DNA of 9,641 nt, taken from Solobacterium sp. GTDB taxonomy: Bacteria > Bacillota_I > Bacilli_A > Erysipelotrichales > Erysipelotrichaceae. Both the position numbers and the translations under genes were made by a program. The stretch spans positions 1-9,641 of the forward strand of contig JAFWEA010000144.1 in the NCBI GenBank assembly GCA_017543005.1. The letters are read 5' to 3'. Below, in pieces: positions 1 through 6,153 of the stretch; position 1 is the stretch's first letter, and each line of letters starts with the position of its first letter. The notes below the pieces were generated by a model. That model did not search any database and was not told where the DNA came from. It saw only the letters and a list, made by a program, of their open reading frames with translations.

Positions 1-2
1 GA

Positions 3-101
3 GACCGATATGAGAAGATCGATTTATTCATCAATATGGCACTAAATTCGACACGAGTGGTGAAATATCGCGATGTGATGTCTAAAAAATCCAGTAAATA
101 A
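3..101 (+). CDS. Possible 3' end of an unrecognised gene (partial)
   Basis: One frame stays open from the window edge to a TAA at 99-101, giving 32 residues that begin DRYEKIDLFINMALNSTRVV and end in the basic tail KKSSK. The mix of hydrophobic and charged residues looks protein-like, but the stretch is too short to name a family. The segment is clearly richer in A+T than the genes to its right, which could mean a different origin or simply non-coding DNA. A random open frame of this length is quite possible, so this is a weak call that depends on the sequence to the left of the window. Confidence 0.3.
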   Translation, partial: DRYEKIDLFINMALNSTRVVKYRDVMSKKSSK

Positions 102-140
102 GCGGTTATTCACCAACGCAGTGCAAATTACCACCTTTAT

Positions 141-1289
141 TCAATTATCAGGCAGTTCCAGCCGGTCAGCCGGCAGGGGCGGATGGCTGATCACCGAGCG
201 GATCCACGGACCGTAATTGGCCTGATCCAGAACAGTCAGCAGTTTCTTCCATTCCGGTGAGCGGAAGTCGTCCGCATGTTCGGCGATCGTACCGGTCTCA
301 TACCAGACAAAGTAATCATCAAGCAGGGGCAGGAAGATTTCCTGCTCTTTCTGACTGACCTGAAGTTCTGCCAGCATGTCCGCCAGGGCATTGTGCAGCC
401 GGGCGGCGGCTTCTTCATCCAGTTTCCTAACGGTCTCAGCCAGCTCTGCCGACCCGCAGGTCTCCAGATCCAATGACTTTGCCTGATAGGAAATATGATT
501 TTCTTCCAGCGTGAGCAGTCCGTACAGGTGCGGGGCCATGGCCGGCATCCCGTTGATGATCTCGTACAGCTTCCGGTGCTGCAGGATGGCCTGCGAGTGC
601 AGATGACCGCTCAGGCAGAGGGCCACCGGATAACGCTGCAGCAGGGCGGCCAGATCCGGATTGGTGATACTGCCGGCGGTGTCATCGATGCCGGGGATGA
701 CATTGTGGTGGGAAAGGAAAATCACCTGCAGACCATCGGCGGCTGCGGCTTTAAGGCGCGCTTCCAGCCAGTCCATGGTGCCATCGGAAAATGTCCCCCG
801 GGAAGCCGAGGCATCCATATGGTCATCCATCATCAGCAGGGCATAGCCGCCAAGGCGCACCTCATAGCTCAGCGAATGCGGATCCGTCACATCGCCGGTC
901 ATGAAGGCACCGTAGAGTTCCTTCAGGGTTTCCCGGTCAGCCTTGTCGTAATCATGATTGCCCGGCAGGACCAGAACCCGGATACCGGCGTCAGCTGCTT
1001 CCTGCAGGTATGAACAGAGCCGGCGGGCATCGTCCGGCGTCCCGCTGTTGGTGTTGTCACCGGTCAGGATCAGCACGTCCGGCCGGATGGCAATGACTTC
1101 ATTGACCATCGCCTGAGTCACTTCATCGATGCAGGCCATGACCGGCACAATCTGTCCGGAAGCTTCCGCCGCGGTATAGTGCAGATCCGAGACAATCACG
1201 GCAGATACCGGGTCATGATCAGCTGTTTCCTGCGGCTTGCTGCAAGCGCTTAACAGACAGAGCGCTATGACAAGAAAGAGACGTTTCAT
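141..1289 (-). CDS. Lipoprotein calcineurin-like metallophosphoesterase
   Basis: This 382-residue protein is predicted to be an exported, lipid-anchored phosphoesterase with a two-metal active site. A signal peptide runs MKRLFLVIALCLLSAC, with the lipobox LSAC and C16 as the lipidation site. All calcineurin-like motifs are present in order: D35-L-H37 (in SDLH), G77-D78 (in TGDNTNSG), GNHD at 110-113, HH at 194-195, and G228-H-L-H231. Residues from about 260 to the end are mostly helical and carry no motif I recognise. The substrate cannot be told from sequence; nucleotides, phospholipids or cell-wall phosphates are all possible. The start is fixed by the signal peptide, although no clear Shine-Dalgarno sequence precedes it. 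The gene stands alone and diverges from phosphoglucomutase. No good terminator follows it. Confidence 0.88.
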   Translation of the reverse strand: MKRLFLVIALCLLSACSKPQETADHDPVSAVIVSDLHYTAAEASGQIVPVMACIDEVTQAMVNEVIAIRPDVLILTGDNTNSGTPDDARRLCSYLQEAADAGIRVLVLPGNHDYDKADRETLKELYGAFMTGDVTDPHSLSYEVRLGGYALLMMDDHMDASASRGTFSDGTMDWLEARLKAAAADGLQVIFLSHHNVIPGIDDTAGSITNPDLAALLQRYPVALCLSGHLHSQAILQHRKLYEIINGMPAMAPHLYGLLTLEENHISYQAKSLDLETCGSAELAETVRKLDEEAAARLHNALADMLAELQVSQKEQEIFLPLLDDYFVWYETGTIAEHADDFRSPEWKKLLTVLDQANYGPWIRSVISHPPLPADRLELPDN

Positions 1290-1295
1290 AGCGTT

Positions 1296-1304
1296 ATCAT
1301 AGCA
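1296..1304 (-). promoter_or_regulatory. Extended -10 promoter of the metallophosphoesterase gene
   Basis: Read on the minus strand, these bases are TGCTATGAT: a TGn extension joined to a -10 box matching TATAAT at five of six positions. Only six bases (AACGCT) separate it from the ATG, so transcription should begin at or within a base or so of the start codon. There is no good -35 box at the right distance, which suits an extended -10 promoter. Inferred from sequence only. Confidence 0.45.
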
Positions 1305-1313
1305 GAGCCCGGT

Positions 1314-1342
1314 TTTTCATTCATCCGAAAAAAAGGTATACT
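1314..1342 (+). promoter_or_regulatory. SigA-type promoter of the phosphoglucomutase gene
   Basis: TTTTCA (1314-1319; four of six matches to TTGACA) lies 17 bases from TATACT (1337-1342; five of six matches to TATAAT). A strong ribosome binding site, GGAGG (1365-1369), follows eight bases before the ATG. The promoter sits back to back with that of the divergent metallophosphoesterase gene. Confidence 0.6.
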
Positions 1343-1377
1343 GAAAACAGAGACTACATTTTACGGAGGAATCATCT

Positions 1378-3072
1378 ATGGACGCAATGTCAAGATTTAA
1401 CCTGTGGCTGGAAAAAATGCCCCCGCAGGATCCGCTGTATGCGGAACTGGAAGAAATAAAGGACAAACCCGAAGAAATCGAGGAACGCTTCTATCAGGAA
1501 CTGTCATTCGGCACTGCCGGTCTGCGCGGCAAGCTCAAAGCCGGCACGAACTGCATGAATGTCTATACAGTCGGCAAGGCGACCCAGGGTATTGCCCGCT
1601 ATATCATCTCGCATGGCCGCTCAGCCATGGACCGGGGTGTTGTCATTGCCCATGACTCGCGCCATTTCTCAAAGGAATTCTCGCAACTGACAGCCGGCAT
1701 CCTGGCGGCCAACGGCATCCGGGCATACGTGTTCCCGGACCTGCGGCCGACGCCGGAGCTGGCCTATATGGTCCGCAAGCTCGGCACCACAGCCGGCATC
1801 AATATCACCGCTTCCCACAACCCGAAGGAATACAACGGATACAAGGCTTACTGGAGCGACGGCTGCCAGGTCAGCAGTGAGATCGCCGACGGCATGTACC
1901 GGCAGATTGAAGCGGTTGACCCGTTTGAAGATGTGCTGACCATGCCGTTTGAGGAAGGCGTGAAAAGCGGCATGATCACCGTGCTCGGGCCGGAATATGA
2001 CCGGGCCTACCTGGATCTGATCGAAGGCCTGGCCATCCATGACTGGAACGAGCTTGATCTGGATATCCCGATGGTCTATACACCGCTCAACGGGGCCGGG
2101 GCTGTGCCGTTTGCCGAAATGATGAAGGACCGCGGCTTCCGCAACTGGCATATTGTGGAAGAGCAGAAGGATCCTGATCCGGACTTCACCACGGTCGGCT
2201 ATCCGAACCCGGAATCACCGGCTGCCTTCAAGCTGAGTGAGGAACTGGGCGAACGCACCGGGGCTGAACTGCTGATGGCCACCGATCCGGATGCGGACCG
2301 CTTTGCGATCGAACTGCGGGATGATGACGGCAACTACGTCCCGCTCAACGGCAACCAGACCGGATACCTTCTGGTTAATTACATCCTGGAAGGACACCGG
2401 GATGCCGGAACCCTGCCGGCCAACGGGGCCATGGTCAAATCCATCGTCACCAGCACCCTGAGCACCATCATTGCCGAAGCCTACGGGGTGAAGATGTTCG
2501 AGTCGCTGACCGGCTTCAAGAATATCTGCGGCCGGATTCCGGAACTGGAAAAGATGGGCTATCACTACATGTTCGGCTACGAGGAATCCGTCGGCTATGC
2601 GGCCTGCCCGGAAATCCGGGACAAGGACGGCATCTCCGCCGGCATGCTGGTGGCAGAAGCGGCTGCCTATTACCGCCGGCAGGGGAAGACCCTGTGGCAG
2701 GTACTGCAGGAAATATATGAGAAATACGGTTTCTTTGATGAAGAAGAACCGAATATCGTGCTGGACGGTATTGCCGGGGCATTGCGGATCAAACGGATGA
2801 TGAAATATGTCCGGGAAAATCCGATGAAGGAAGTGGCTGGTGCGAAGGTCATCAAGGTTGTCGACTACATCGACGGCTATGAAGACATTCCGGCTTCCAA
2901 TGTCATGCGCTTCTGGCTGGACAACGGCAGCTGGTTTGCCATCCGGCCGTCCGGTACGGAACCGAAGATCAAATTCTATTTCTATTCCCGGCAGTCCAGC
3001 CGGGAGAAGGCCATGATCGTCAACTCACAGATCAGGGAAGAAGTGCTTGGCCTGATCGACGCCGTGGAATAA
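1378..3072 (+). CDS. pgcA: Phosphoglucomutase / phosphomannomutase (alpha-D-phosphohexomutase)
   Basis: This cytoplasmic enzyme interconverts glucose-6-phosphate and glucose-1-phosphate (and perhaps the mannose phosphates) through a phosphoserine intermediate, feeding UDP-glucose, glycolipid and cell-envelope sugar synthesis. At 564 residues it is close to the length of Bacillus PgcA and longer than the roughly 450-residue ManB/GlmM types. The four hallmark sites are present: the catalytic loop TASHNP with S146, the Mg-binding loop D303-P-D-A-D307-R, the sugar-binding loop GYEES (400-404), and the phosphate-binding loop RPSGTEP (523-529). The start is supported by GGAGG eight bases upstream. 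The gene has its own promoter and a terminator right after its stop, so it is probably transcribed alone. The choice between glucose and mannose cannot be settled from sequence alone. Confidence 0.95.
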   Translation: MDAMSRFNLWLEKMPPQDPLYAELEEIKDKPEEIEERFYQELSFGTAGLRGKLKAGTNCMNVYTVGKATQGIARYIISHGRSAMDRGVVIAHDSRHFSKEFSQLTAGILAANGIRAYVFPDLRPTPELAYMVRKLGTTAGINITASHNPKEYNGYKAYWSDGCQVSSEIADGMYRQIEAVDPFEDVLTMPFEEGVKSGMITVLGPEYDRAYLDLIEGLAIHDWNELDLDIPMVYTPLNGAGAVPFAEMMKDRGFRNWHIVEEQKDPDPDFTTVGYPNPESPAAFKLSEELGERTGAELLMATDPDADRFAIELRDDDGNYVPLNGNQTGYLLVNYILEGHRDAGTLPANGAMVKSIVTSTLSTIIAEAYGVKMFESLTGFKNICGRIPELEKMGYHYMFGYEESVGYAACPEIRDKDGISAGMLVAEAAAYYRRQGKTLWQVLQEIYEKYGFFDEEEPNIVLDGIAGALRIKRMMKYVRENPMKEVAGAKVIKVVDYIDGYEDIPASNVMRFWLDNGSWFAIRPSGTEPKIKFYFYSRQSSREKAMIVNSQIREEVLGLIDAVE

Positions 3073-3084
3073 ATCAGTACATGG

Positions 3085-3107
3085 AAAGATCCCTGCGGGG
3101 ATCTTTT
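3085..3107 (+). terminator. Intrinsic terminator after phosphoglucomutase
   Basis: A perfect nine-base-pair stem pairs AAAGATCCC (3085-3093) with GGGATCTTT (3098-3106) around a TGCG loop. A short, interrupted T-run (TTTTCTGTT) follows. The -35 box of the next gene begins only a few bases downstream. Confidence 0.8.
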
Positions 3108-3110
3108 CTG

Positions 3111-3138
3111 TTGACACAATAATTATATTTGATAAAAT
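3111..3138 (+). promoter_or_regulatory. Strong SigA-type promoter of the glutathione peroxidase gene
   Basis: A consensus TTGACA (3111-3116) is separated by 16 bases from TAAAAT (3133-3138). This is the best promoter in the window, packed against the preceding terminator. Transcription should start around 3145, inside the TACAATTGTA palindrome. The ribosome binding site AAGGAGG (3156-3162) lies nine bases before the ATG. Confidence 0.75.
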
Positions 3139-3147
3139 ACAATTGTA
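3138..3147. promoter_or_regulatory. Candidate repressor operator at the gpx transcription start
   Basis: TACAATTGTA is a perfect ten-base palindrome overlapping the last base of the -10 box and the predicted start site, where a bound repressor would block transcription. The known OhrR operator of Bacillus is built from TACAATT and AATTGTA half-sites. The same ten bases also fit the TACAnnTGTA pattern of CopY/BlaI-type repressors. An OhrR-type gene lies directly downstream, so OhrR is the favoured binder, but the half-sites here are fused rather than spaced. No binding data are available. Confidence 0.4.
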
Positions 3148-3171
3148 ATAAATATAAGGAGGAAATTCACC

Positions 3172-3714
3172 ATGAGCATCTATGATTACAGCGTCACCAA
3201 TACAGCCGGGGAAGAAGTTTCCCTGAAGAATTACGAAGGCAAAGTTCTGCTCATTGTCAATACAGCCACCGGCTGCGGCTTCACTCCGCAGTACGAAGAT
3301 ATCGAAAAGATGTACGAGGAATATCATGAGAAGGGGCTCGAGATCATCGATATCCCGTGCAACCAGTTCATGGGCCAGACCCCGGGCACTGATGAAGAAA
3401 TTCATGAATTCTGCACCCTGCACTACAACACCCAGTTCCCGCAGATGAAGAAGAGCGAAGTCAACGGTGAAAACGCGCTGCCGCTGTACGGCTACCTGAA
3501 GAGCCAGAAGGGCTTCGAAGGCTTCGGCAAGGGCATGAAGGCCATGGCCATGGGTGCCATGCTGTCGAAGATCGACAAGAACTACAAGAACAACCCGGAG
3601 ATCAAGTGGAACTTCACAAAGTTCGTTGTTGACCGCCAGGGCAATGTCGTCGCCCGGTTTGAACCGACCGCCGACATGGCTGAAGTTGCCCGCTGCGTCG
3701 CGTCTCTCCTGTAA
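3172..3714 (+). CDS. gpx: Glutathione peroxidase family thiol peroxidase
   Basis: This 180-residue cytoplasmic enzyme reduces hydrogen peroxide and organic hydroperoxides. Bacterial members of this type usually draw electrons from thioredoxin rather than glutathione. The thioredoxin-like fold shows the peroxidatic cysteine C35 (in TGCGFT), the PCNQF motif (62-66), Q69 (in GQTPG), and W146-N147 (in WNFTKF), giving the full Cys-Gln-Trp-Asn site. C81 (in EFCTLHY) sits where thioredoxin-dependent members keep the resolving cysteine. The active residue is an ordinary TGC cysteine codon, not selenocysteine. A Lys- and Met-rich stretch (GKGMKAMAMGAML, about 119-131) precedes the WNF motif. The start is set by AAGGAGG. 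An OhrR-like regulator gene follows after 57 bases. Confidence 0.93.
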   Translation: MSIYDYSVTNTAGEEVSLKNYEGKVLLIVNTATGCGFTPQYEDIEKMYEEYHEKGLEIIDIPCNQFMGQTPGTDEEIHEFCTLHYNTQFPQMKKSEVNGENALPLYGYLKSQKGFEGFGKGMKAMAMGAMLSKIDKNYKNNPEIKWNFTKFVVDRQGNVVARFEPTADMAEVARCVASLL

Positions 3715-3720
3715 TACCTT

Positions 3721-3749
3721 TTTTCAAATTCAAACGGATGCGGTATAAT
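3721..3749 (+). promoter_or_regulatory. SigA-type promoter of ohrR
   Basis: TTTTCA (3721-3726) lies 17 bases from a consensus TATAAT (3744-3749). GAAAGGA (3756-3762) is the ribosome binding site, nine bases before the ATG. No terminator stem separates gpx from ohrR, so read-through from gpx is also likely. AATTGCA (3747-3753) resembles one OhrR half-site (AATTGTA) with one mismatch, but no partner half-site is visible. Confidence 0.55.
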
Positions 3750-3771
3750 TGCACAGAAAGGATGGTGCCGG

Positions 3772-4227
3772 ATGGAAGAAATCAAACTGCCGGAATACTA
3801 TAACCCGGATGAAGCCCTCCGCCTGGAGAACCAGCTGTGCTTCCCGCTGTATGCGTGTGCCCGCAAGGTTGTCAGCCAGTATACCCCGTTCCTGAAGCCG
3901 CTGGGCATTACCTACACACAGTATCTTGTGTTTATGCTGCTGTGGGCTGAGGACGGCCTGAGCGTAGGGGATCTGTGCAGCCGTCTGTATCTGGACAGCG
4001 GCACGCTGACCCCGATGCTGAAGAAGATGGAAGAAAAACATCTGGTGGAACGGCGCCGGAGCAAGGATGACGAACGGGTCGTCCGCATCTGGCTGACGGA
4101 AGAAGGAAAGAAGATGAAGGAAAAAGCCGCAGCCATTCCGCTGCAGGTCGGCTCCTGCATCAGGATCTCACCGGAGGAAGCGTCAGCCCTGTACTCACTG
4201 CTGTACAAAACAATTGAACAGATCTGA
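3772..4227 (+). CDS. ohrR: OhrR-type MarR family organic peroxide sensor/repressor
   Basis: This 151-residue winged-helix repressor senses organic hydroperoxides by cysteine oxidation. The N-terminal LENQLCFPLYA (18-28) and the DNA-recognition segment LYLDSGTLTPMLKKME (72-87), followed by DDER (99-102) in the wing, match the Bacillus subtilis OhrR pattern as I recall it. C23 aligns with the sensing Cys15 of that protein, and Y37 and Y48 align with Tyr29 and Tyr40, which bond to it. Extra cysteines occur at C29, C69 and C129. C129 lies about as far from C23 as the two reactive cysteines in Xanthomonas OhrR, so a two-cysteine mechanism is possible. It probably controls the upstream gpx and itself; no ohr gene is in the window. 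A terminator follows the stop. Confidence 0.9.
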   Translation: MEEIKLPEYYNPDEALRLENQLCFPLYACARKVVSQYTPFLKPLGITYTQYLVFMLLWAEDGLSVGDLCSRLYLDSGTLTPMLKKMEEKHLVERRRSKDDERVVRIWLTEEGKKMKEKAAAIPLQVGSCIRISPEEASALYSLLYKTIEQI

Positions 4228-4257
4228 ACAGGAAGACCGCTGCGGCGGTCTTCTGTT
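4227..4257 (+). terminator. Intrinsic terminator after ohrR
   Basis: The core stem pairs GAAGACCGC (4232-4240) with GCGGTCTTC (4245-4253) around a TGCG loop. AACA (4227-4230) and TGTT (4254-4257) can add four pairs with one bulged G. There is no long T-run after it. The TATAAT of the next gene begins at the last base of the stem. Confidence 0.7.
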
Positions 4258-4262
4258 ATAAT
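4257..4262 (+). promoter_or_regulatory. -10 box for the lipid kinase gene
   Basis: A consensus TATAAT abuts the ohrR terminator. The place where a -35 box should be is taken up by the terminator stem and shows no TTGACA-like match, and there is no TGn extension, so the promoter may need an activator or be weak. The ribosome binding site GAGGAG (4277-4282) lies seven bases before the ATG. Confidence 0.4.
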
Positions 4263-4289
4263 TGGAACAGTTTACTGAGGAGTCTCCGT

Positions 4290-5264
4290 ATGAAGCATAT
4301 CATTGTCAATCCGGCCGGTGCTTCCGGGCATGCCGGCCAGATCTGGAAACAGATCGAACCCATCCTGAAAGCCCAGCCCAGGCCGTATGAAGTCCATTTT
4401 TCAAGACCGGATCTTTCCATTGAAAGCCTGACCCGGGATCTGAGTGCCAGGACGGAAGATGAGGACATCATCGTGATCGGCGGTGACGGCAGCGTCAATG
4501 AGGCCGTCAACGGGCTGAGCCGCTTCAATGGGATCCGGCTTGGTTTTGTGCCGTGTGGGTCCGGCAATGACCTGGCCCGGGATCTGGCGGTGCCGCATGA
4601 TCCGGAAGAAACGATGAAGCGGATCCTGAGCGGGCATACCGTGCGGGTCATTGATATCGGTGAAGTCACCATGCATGATACCTGTAACTGGATTGATCCG
4701 CTGACCCTGGAACAGGATCCCGCCTATCGGACAGAACCTGTCACAAGGCACTTTGTCATCAGTACGGGGCTTGGCTTTGATGCCGAGATCTGCGAGGGTG
4801 TCATGTACTCACAGACAAAGAAAGTCCTGAACCGGATTCGGGCCGGCAAGCTGTCATATCTTGCCGTAGCCATGCGGCTGATCTTCCGCAACGAGAGCTT
4901 CTATCTCGAGATGAAAACGGATGACAGGACCCTGCAGCAGGCCCGGGCCATGTTTGCGGTGGCGATGAATCACCGGTATGAAGGAGGCGGCTTCATGTTC
5001 TGCCCGCGGGCCGTAAACAATGACGGGCTGCTGGATTACTGCCTGGTGCATGATATGAGCACGGCGGACTTCTTCCGGCTGTTCCCGTCCAGTTATGACG
5101 GGCATCATCTGGAATACACTGACCACGTGGAAGCCGGCCGCAGCCGCTCGATTGAGATGCGGGCTGACCGGCCGCTCTGGGTCCATACCGACGGGGAGAT
5201 CCACTGCAAGTCCTCCCATATCACCGTCACGCTGAACAAGGAACAGCTGGCCATGCTGGTCTAG
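4290..5264 (+). CDS. Diacylglycerol/lipid kinase (DgkB/YegS family)
   Basis: This 324-residue soluble or membrane-associated kinase uses ATP to phosphorylate a lipid alcohol. Diacylglycerol, returned to phosphatidic acid, is the usual substrate in Gram-positive bacteria. The N-terminal catalytic domain starts with IIVNPAGASG (4-13), has the nucleotide-binding GGDGSVNE (64-71), and has GSGNDLAR (90-97). In both motifs Ser replaces the commoner Thr (GGDGT, GTGND). The C-terminal beta domain ends with the family motif HTDGE, near residue 307. Length fits the family. Its start is supported by GAGGAG. It is followed after 11 bases by the tRNA deacylase gene, and the two probably form an operon. 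The exact lipid substrate is not fixed by sequence. Confidence 0.9.
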   Translation: MKHIIVNPAGASGHAGQIWKQIEPILKAQPRPYEVHFSRPDLSIESLTRDLSARTEDEDIIVIGGDGSVNEAVNGLSRFNGIRLGFVPCGSGNDLARDLAVPHDPEETMKRILSGHTVRVIDIGEVTMHDTCNWIDPLTLEQDPAYRTEPVTRHFVISTGLGFDAEICEGVMYSQTKKVLNRIRAGKLSYLAVAMRLIFRNESFYLEMKTDDRTLQQARAMFAVAMNHRYEGGGFMFCPRAVNNDGLLDYCLVHDMSTADFFRLFPSSYDGHHLEYTDHVEAGRSRSIEMRADRPLWVHTDGEIHCKSSHITVTLNKEQLAMLV

Positions 5265-5275
5265 AAGGAAACCAT

Positions 5276-5758
5276 ATGAACAAACAGGAAACCTATGCCT
5301 TTCTGAAAGAGAAGGGAATTGCGTTTGAGGTCACCGAACATGCCCCGATCTATACCATTGAGGAGATGCTGGAGCTTGGCCTGCCCTGGCCGGAGAAGGT
5401 GGCGAAGAATCTGTTCGTGCGCGATGCCCGGAAGAAGGAGTACTACCTGATCGTCATCCGCGAGGACAAGCGGTTTGACCTGAAGCAGTTCCAGGAAACA
5501 TACCAGACCAGAAGACTGGGCTTTGCGTCGGAAGAAGATCTGGAACGGATTCTGAAAATCAAAAGAGGTGCGGTTACACCTCTCGGCATTCTGAATGATG
5601 AACAGGCCATGGTCCATGTCTATCTTGACGAAGACCTCGCTGGCGGCATCATCGGCGTGCATCCCAATGAAAACACCGCCACGGTCTGGCTGCAGTTTTC
5701 CGACCTGCTGCAGCTGCTGAAAGACCATGGTAACGATGTGCACGTTGTCAGTTTTTAA
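5276..5758 (+). CDS. prdX: YbaK/PrdX-type prolyl-tRNA editing protein
   Basis: This 160-residue free-standing editing domain hydrolyses wrongly charged tRNA, in this family usually Ala-tRNA(Pro), acting beside prolyl-tRNA synthetase. It has the family pattern: HAPIYTIEEM (22-31), the conserved K44-N45-L-F (in AKNLFVRD), the KRFDLK segment in the middle, VTPLGILND, and the signature GVHPNENTATV (127-137). Length is standard for stand-alone members. AGAAGGA (5263-5269) lies just before the ATG and overlaps the stop of the lipid kinase gene, so the two are probably translated from one message. Its last 11 bases overlap the convergent membrane-protein gene, and no terminator lies between them. 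The exact tRNA substrate is inferred from family resemblance. Confidence 0.88.
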   Translation: MNKQETYAFLKEKGIAFEVTEHAPIYTIEEMLELGLPWPEKVAKNLFVRDARKKEYYLIVIREDKRFDLKQFQETYQTRRLGFASEEDLERILKIKRGAVTPLGILNDEQAMVHVYLDEDLAGGIIGVHPNENTATVWLQFSDLLQLLKDHGNDVHVVSF

Positions 5759-6065
5759 ACGGGTTGATCATTGAGATCACTTTCTGCAGTTTTTCCAGAA
5801 TATCATTCAGCGCTTTGGTATCGATGCCTTCCAGGGTGCCGTTGACCTTTTCGGCAACAGCATTGATCTGTTTCAGGGCGTCGTAAAGGTCACGGTACAG
5901 CCGGATGACCTTCGGCACGCAGAACAGCAGGAGGGCCAGAATCACAAGCAGAACAGCCAGACTGATATACCGTCTGGTTTTTTCTTTCTTCTCCCGGCGC
6001 TGCTGGTCTTTGACCAGTTCCATCAGCAGTTCATGATCCGTCATGGTTTCGATGTTATCAGGCAT
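5748..6065 (-). CDS. Small single-helix membrane protein of unknown function
   Basis: This 105-residue protein is of no family I recognise. An acidic N-terminus (about 1-20) and a Lys/Arg-rich stretch (23-32, RREKKEKTRR) precede one strong membrane helix (about 33-51). A helical tail of roughly 50 residues follows, with a spaced hydrophobic pattern that may form a coiled coil. By the positive-inside rule the N-terminus should be cytoplasmic and the tail outside. AAGAGG (read on the minus strand, 6075-6080) lies nine bases before the ATG, which supports this start over the second Met at residue 8. Codon use is like its neighbours. It overlaps prdX tail to tail by 11 bases and diverges from the sortase gene across an 88-base gap, so a shared envelope role is possible but unproven. 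Confidence 0.75.
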   Translation of the reverse strand: MPDNIETMTDHELLMELVKDQQRREKKEKTRRYISLAVLLVILALLLFCVPKVIRLYRDLYDALKQINAVAEKVNGTLEGIDTKALNDILEKLQKVISMINPFKN

Positions 6066-6093
6066 AATCGGGTACCTCTTCTGCTTCCGTTAT

Positions 6094-6121
6094 ATCATAT
6101 TTTTACGTACGCTTCTGTAAC
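6094..6121 (-). promoter_or_regulatory. Promoter of the small membrane protein gene
   Basis: On the minus strand, GTTACA (6116-6121) and TATGAT (6094-6099) are separated by 16 bases. Matches to the SigA consensus are four of six and five of six. It lies back to back with the sortase -10 box. Confidence 0.45.
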
Positions 6122-6135
6122 CGGGCCGGATAATC

Positions 6136-6144
6136 TGCTAAAAT
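6136..6144 (+). promoter_or_regulatory. Extended -10 promoter of the sortase gene
   Basis: TGCTAAAAT combines a TGn extension with TAAAAT (6139-6144), five of six matches to consensus. Only nine bases follow before the ATG at 6154, so the leader would be about two or three bases. No Shine-Dalgarno sequence and no convincing -35 box are visible. It resembles the metallophosphoesterase promoter in this window. Confidence 0.45.
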
Positions 6145-6153
6145 ACACATGTT

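Noticed and set aside
97..110. AATAA-GCGG-TTATT hairpin as a terminator at the end of the phosphoesterase gene
   Set aside because: Five A-T pairs only, and the nearest T-run on the minus strand is several bases away.
495..1013. Open frame of 172 codons on the plus strand
   Set aside because: It lies within the metallophosphoesterase gene, whose motifs are all intact on the other strand.
3119..3126. ATAATTAT palindrome in the gpx promoter spacer as a PerR or Fur box
   Set aside because: It is short, easily formed by chance in A+T-rich DNA, and does not extend to the longer PerR/Fur repeat.
3085..4257. Shared TGCG loop in the first two terminators as a repeat family
   Set aside because: The stems differ in sequence, and TGCG is a common stable loop; the third terminator has a different loop.
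5765..5779. TGATC-ATTGA-GATCA hairpin as a terminator after prdX
   Set aside because: Only five base pairs, no T-run after it, and it lies within the coding sequence of the convergent gene.
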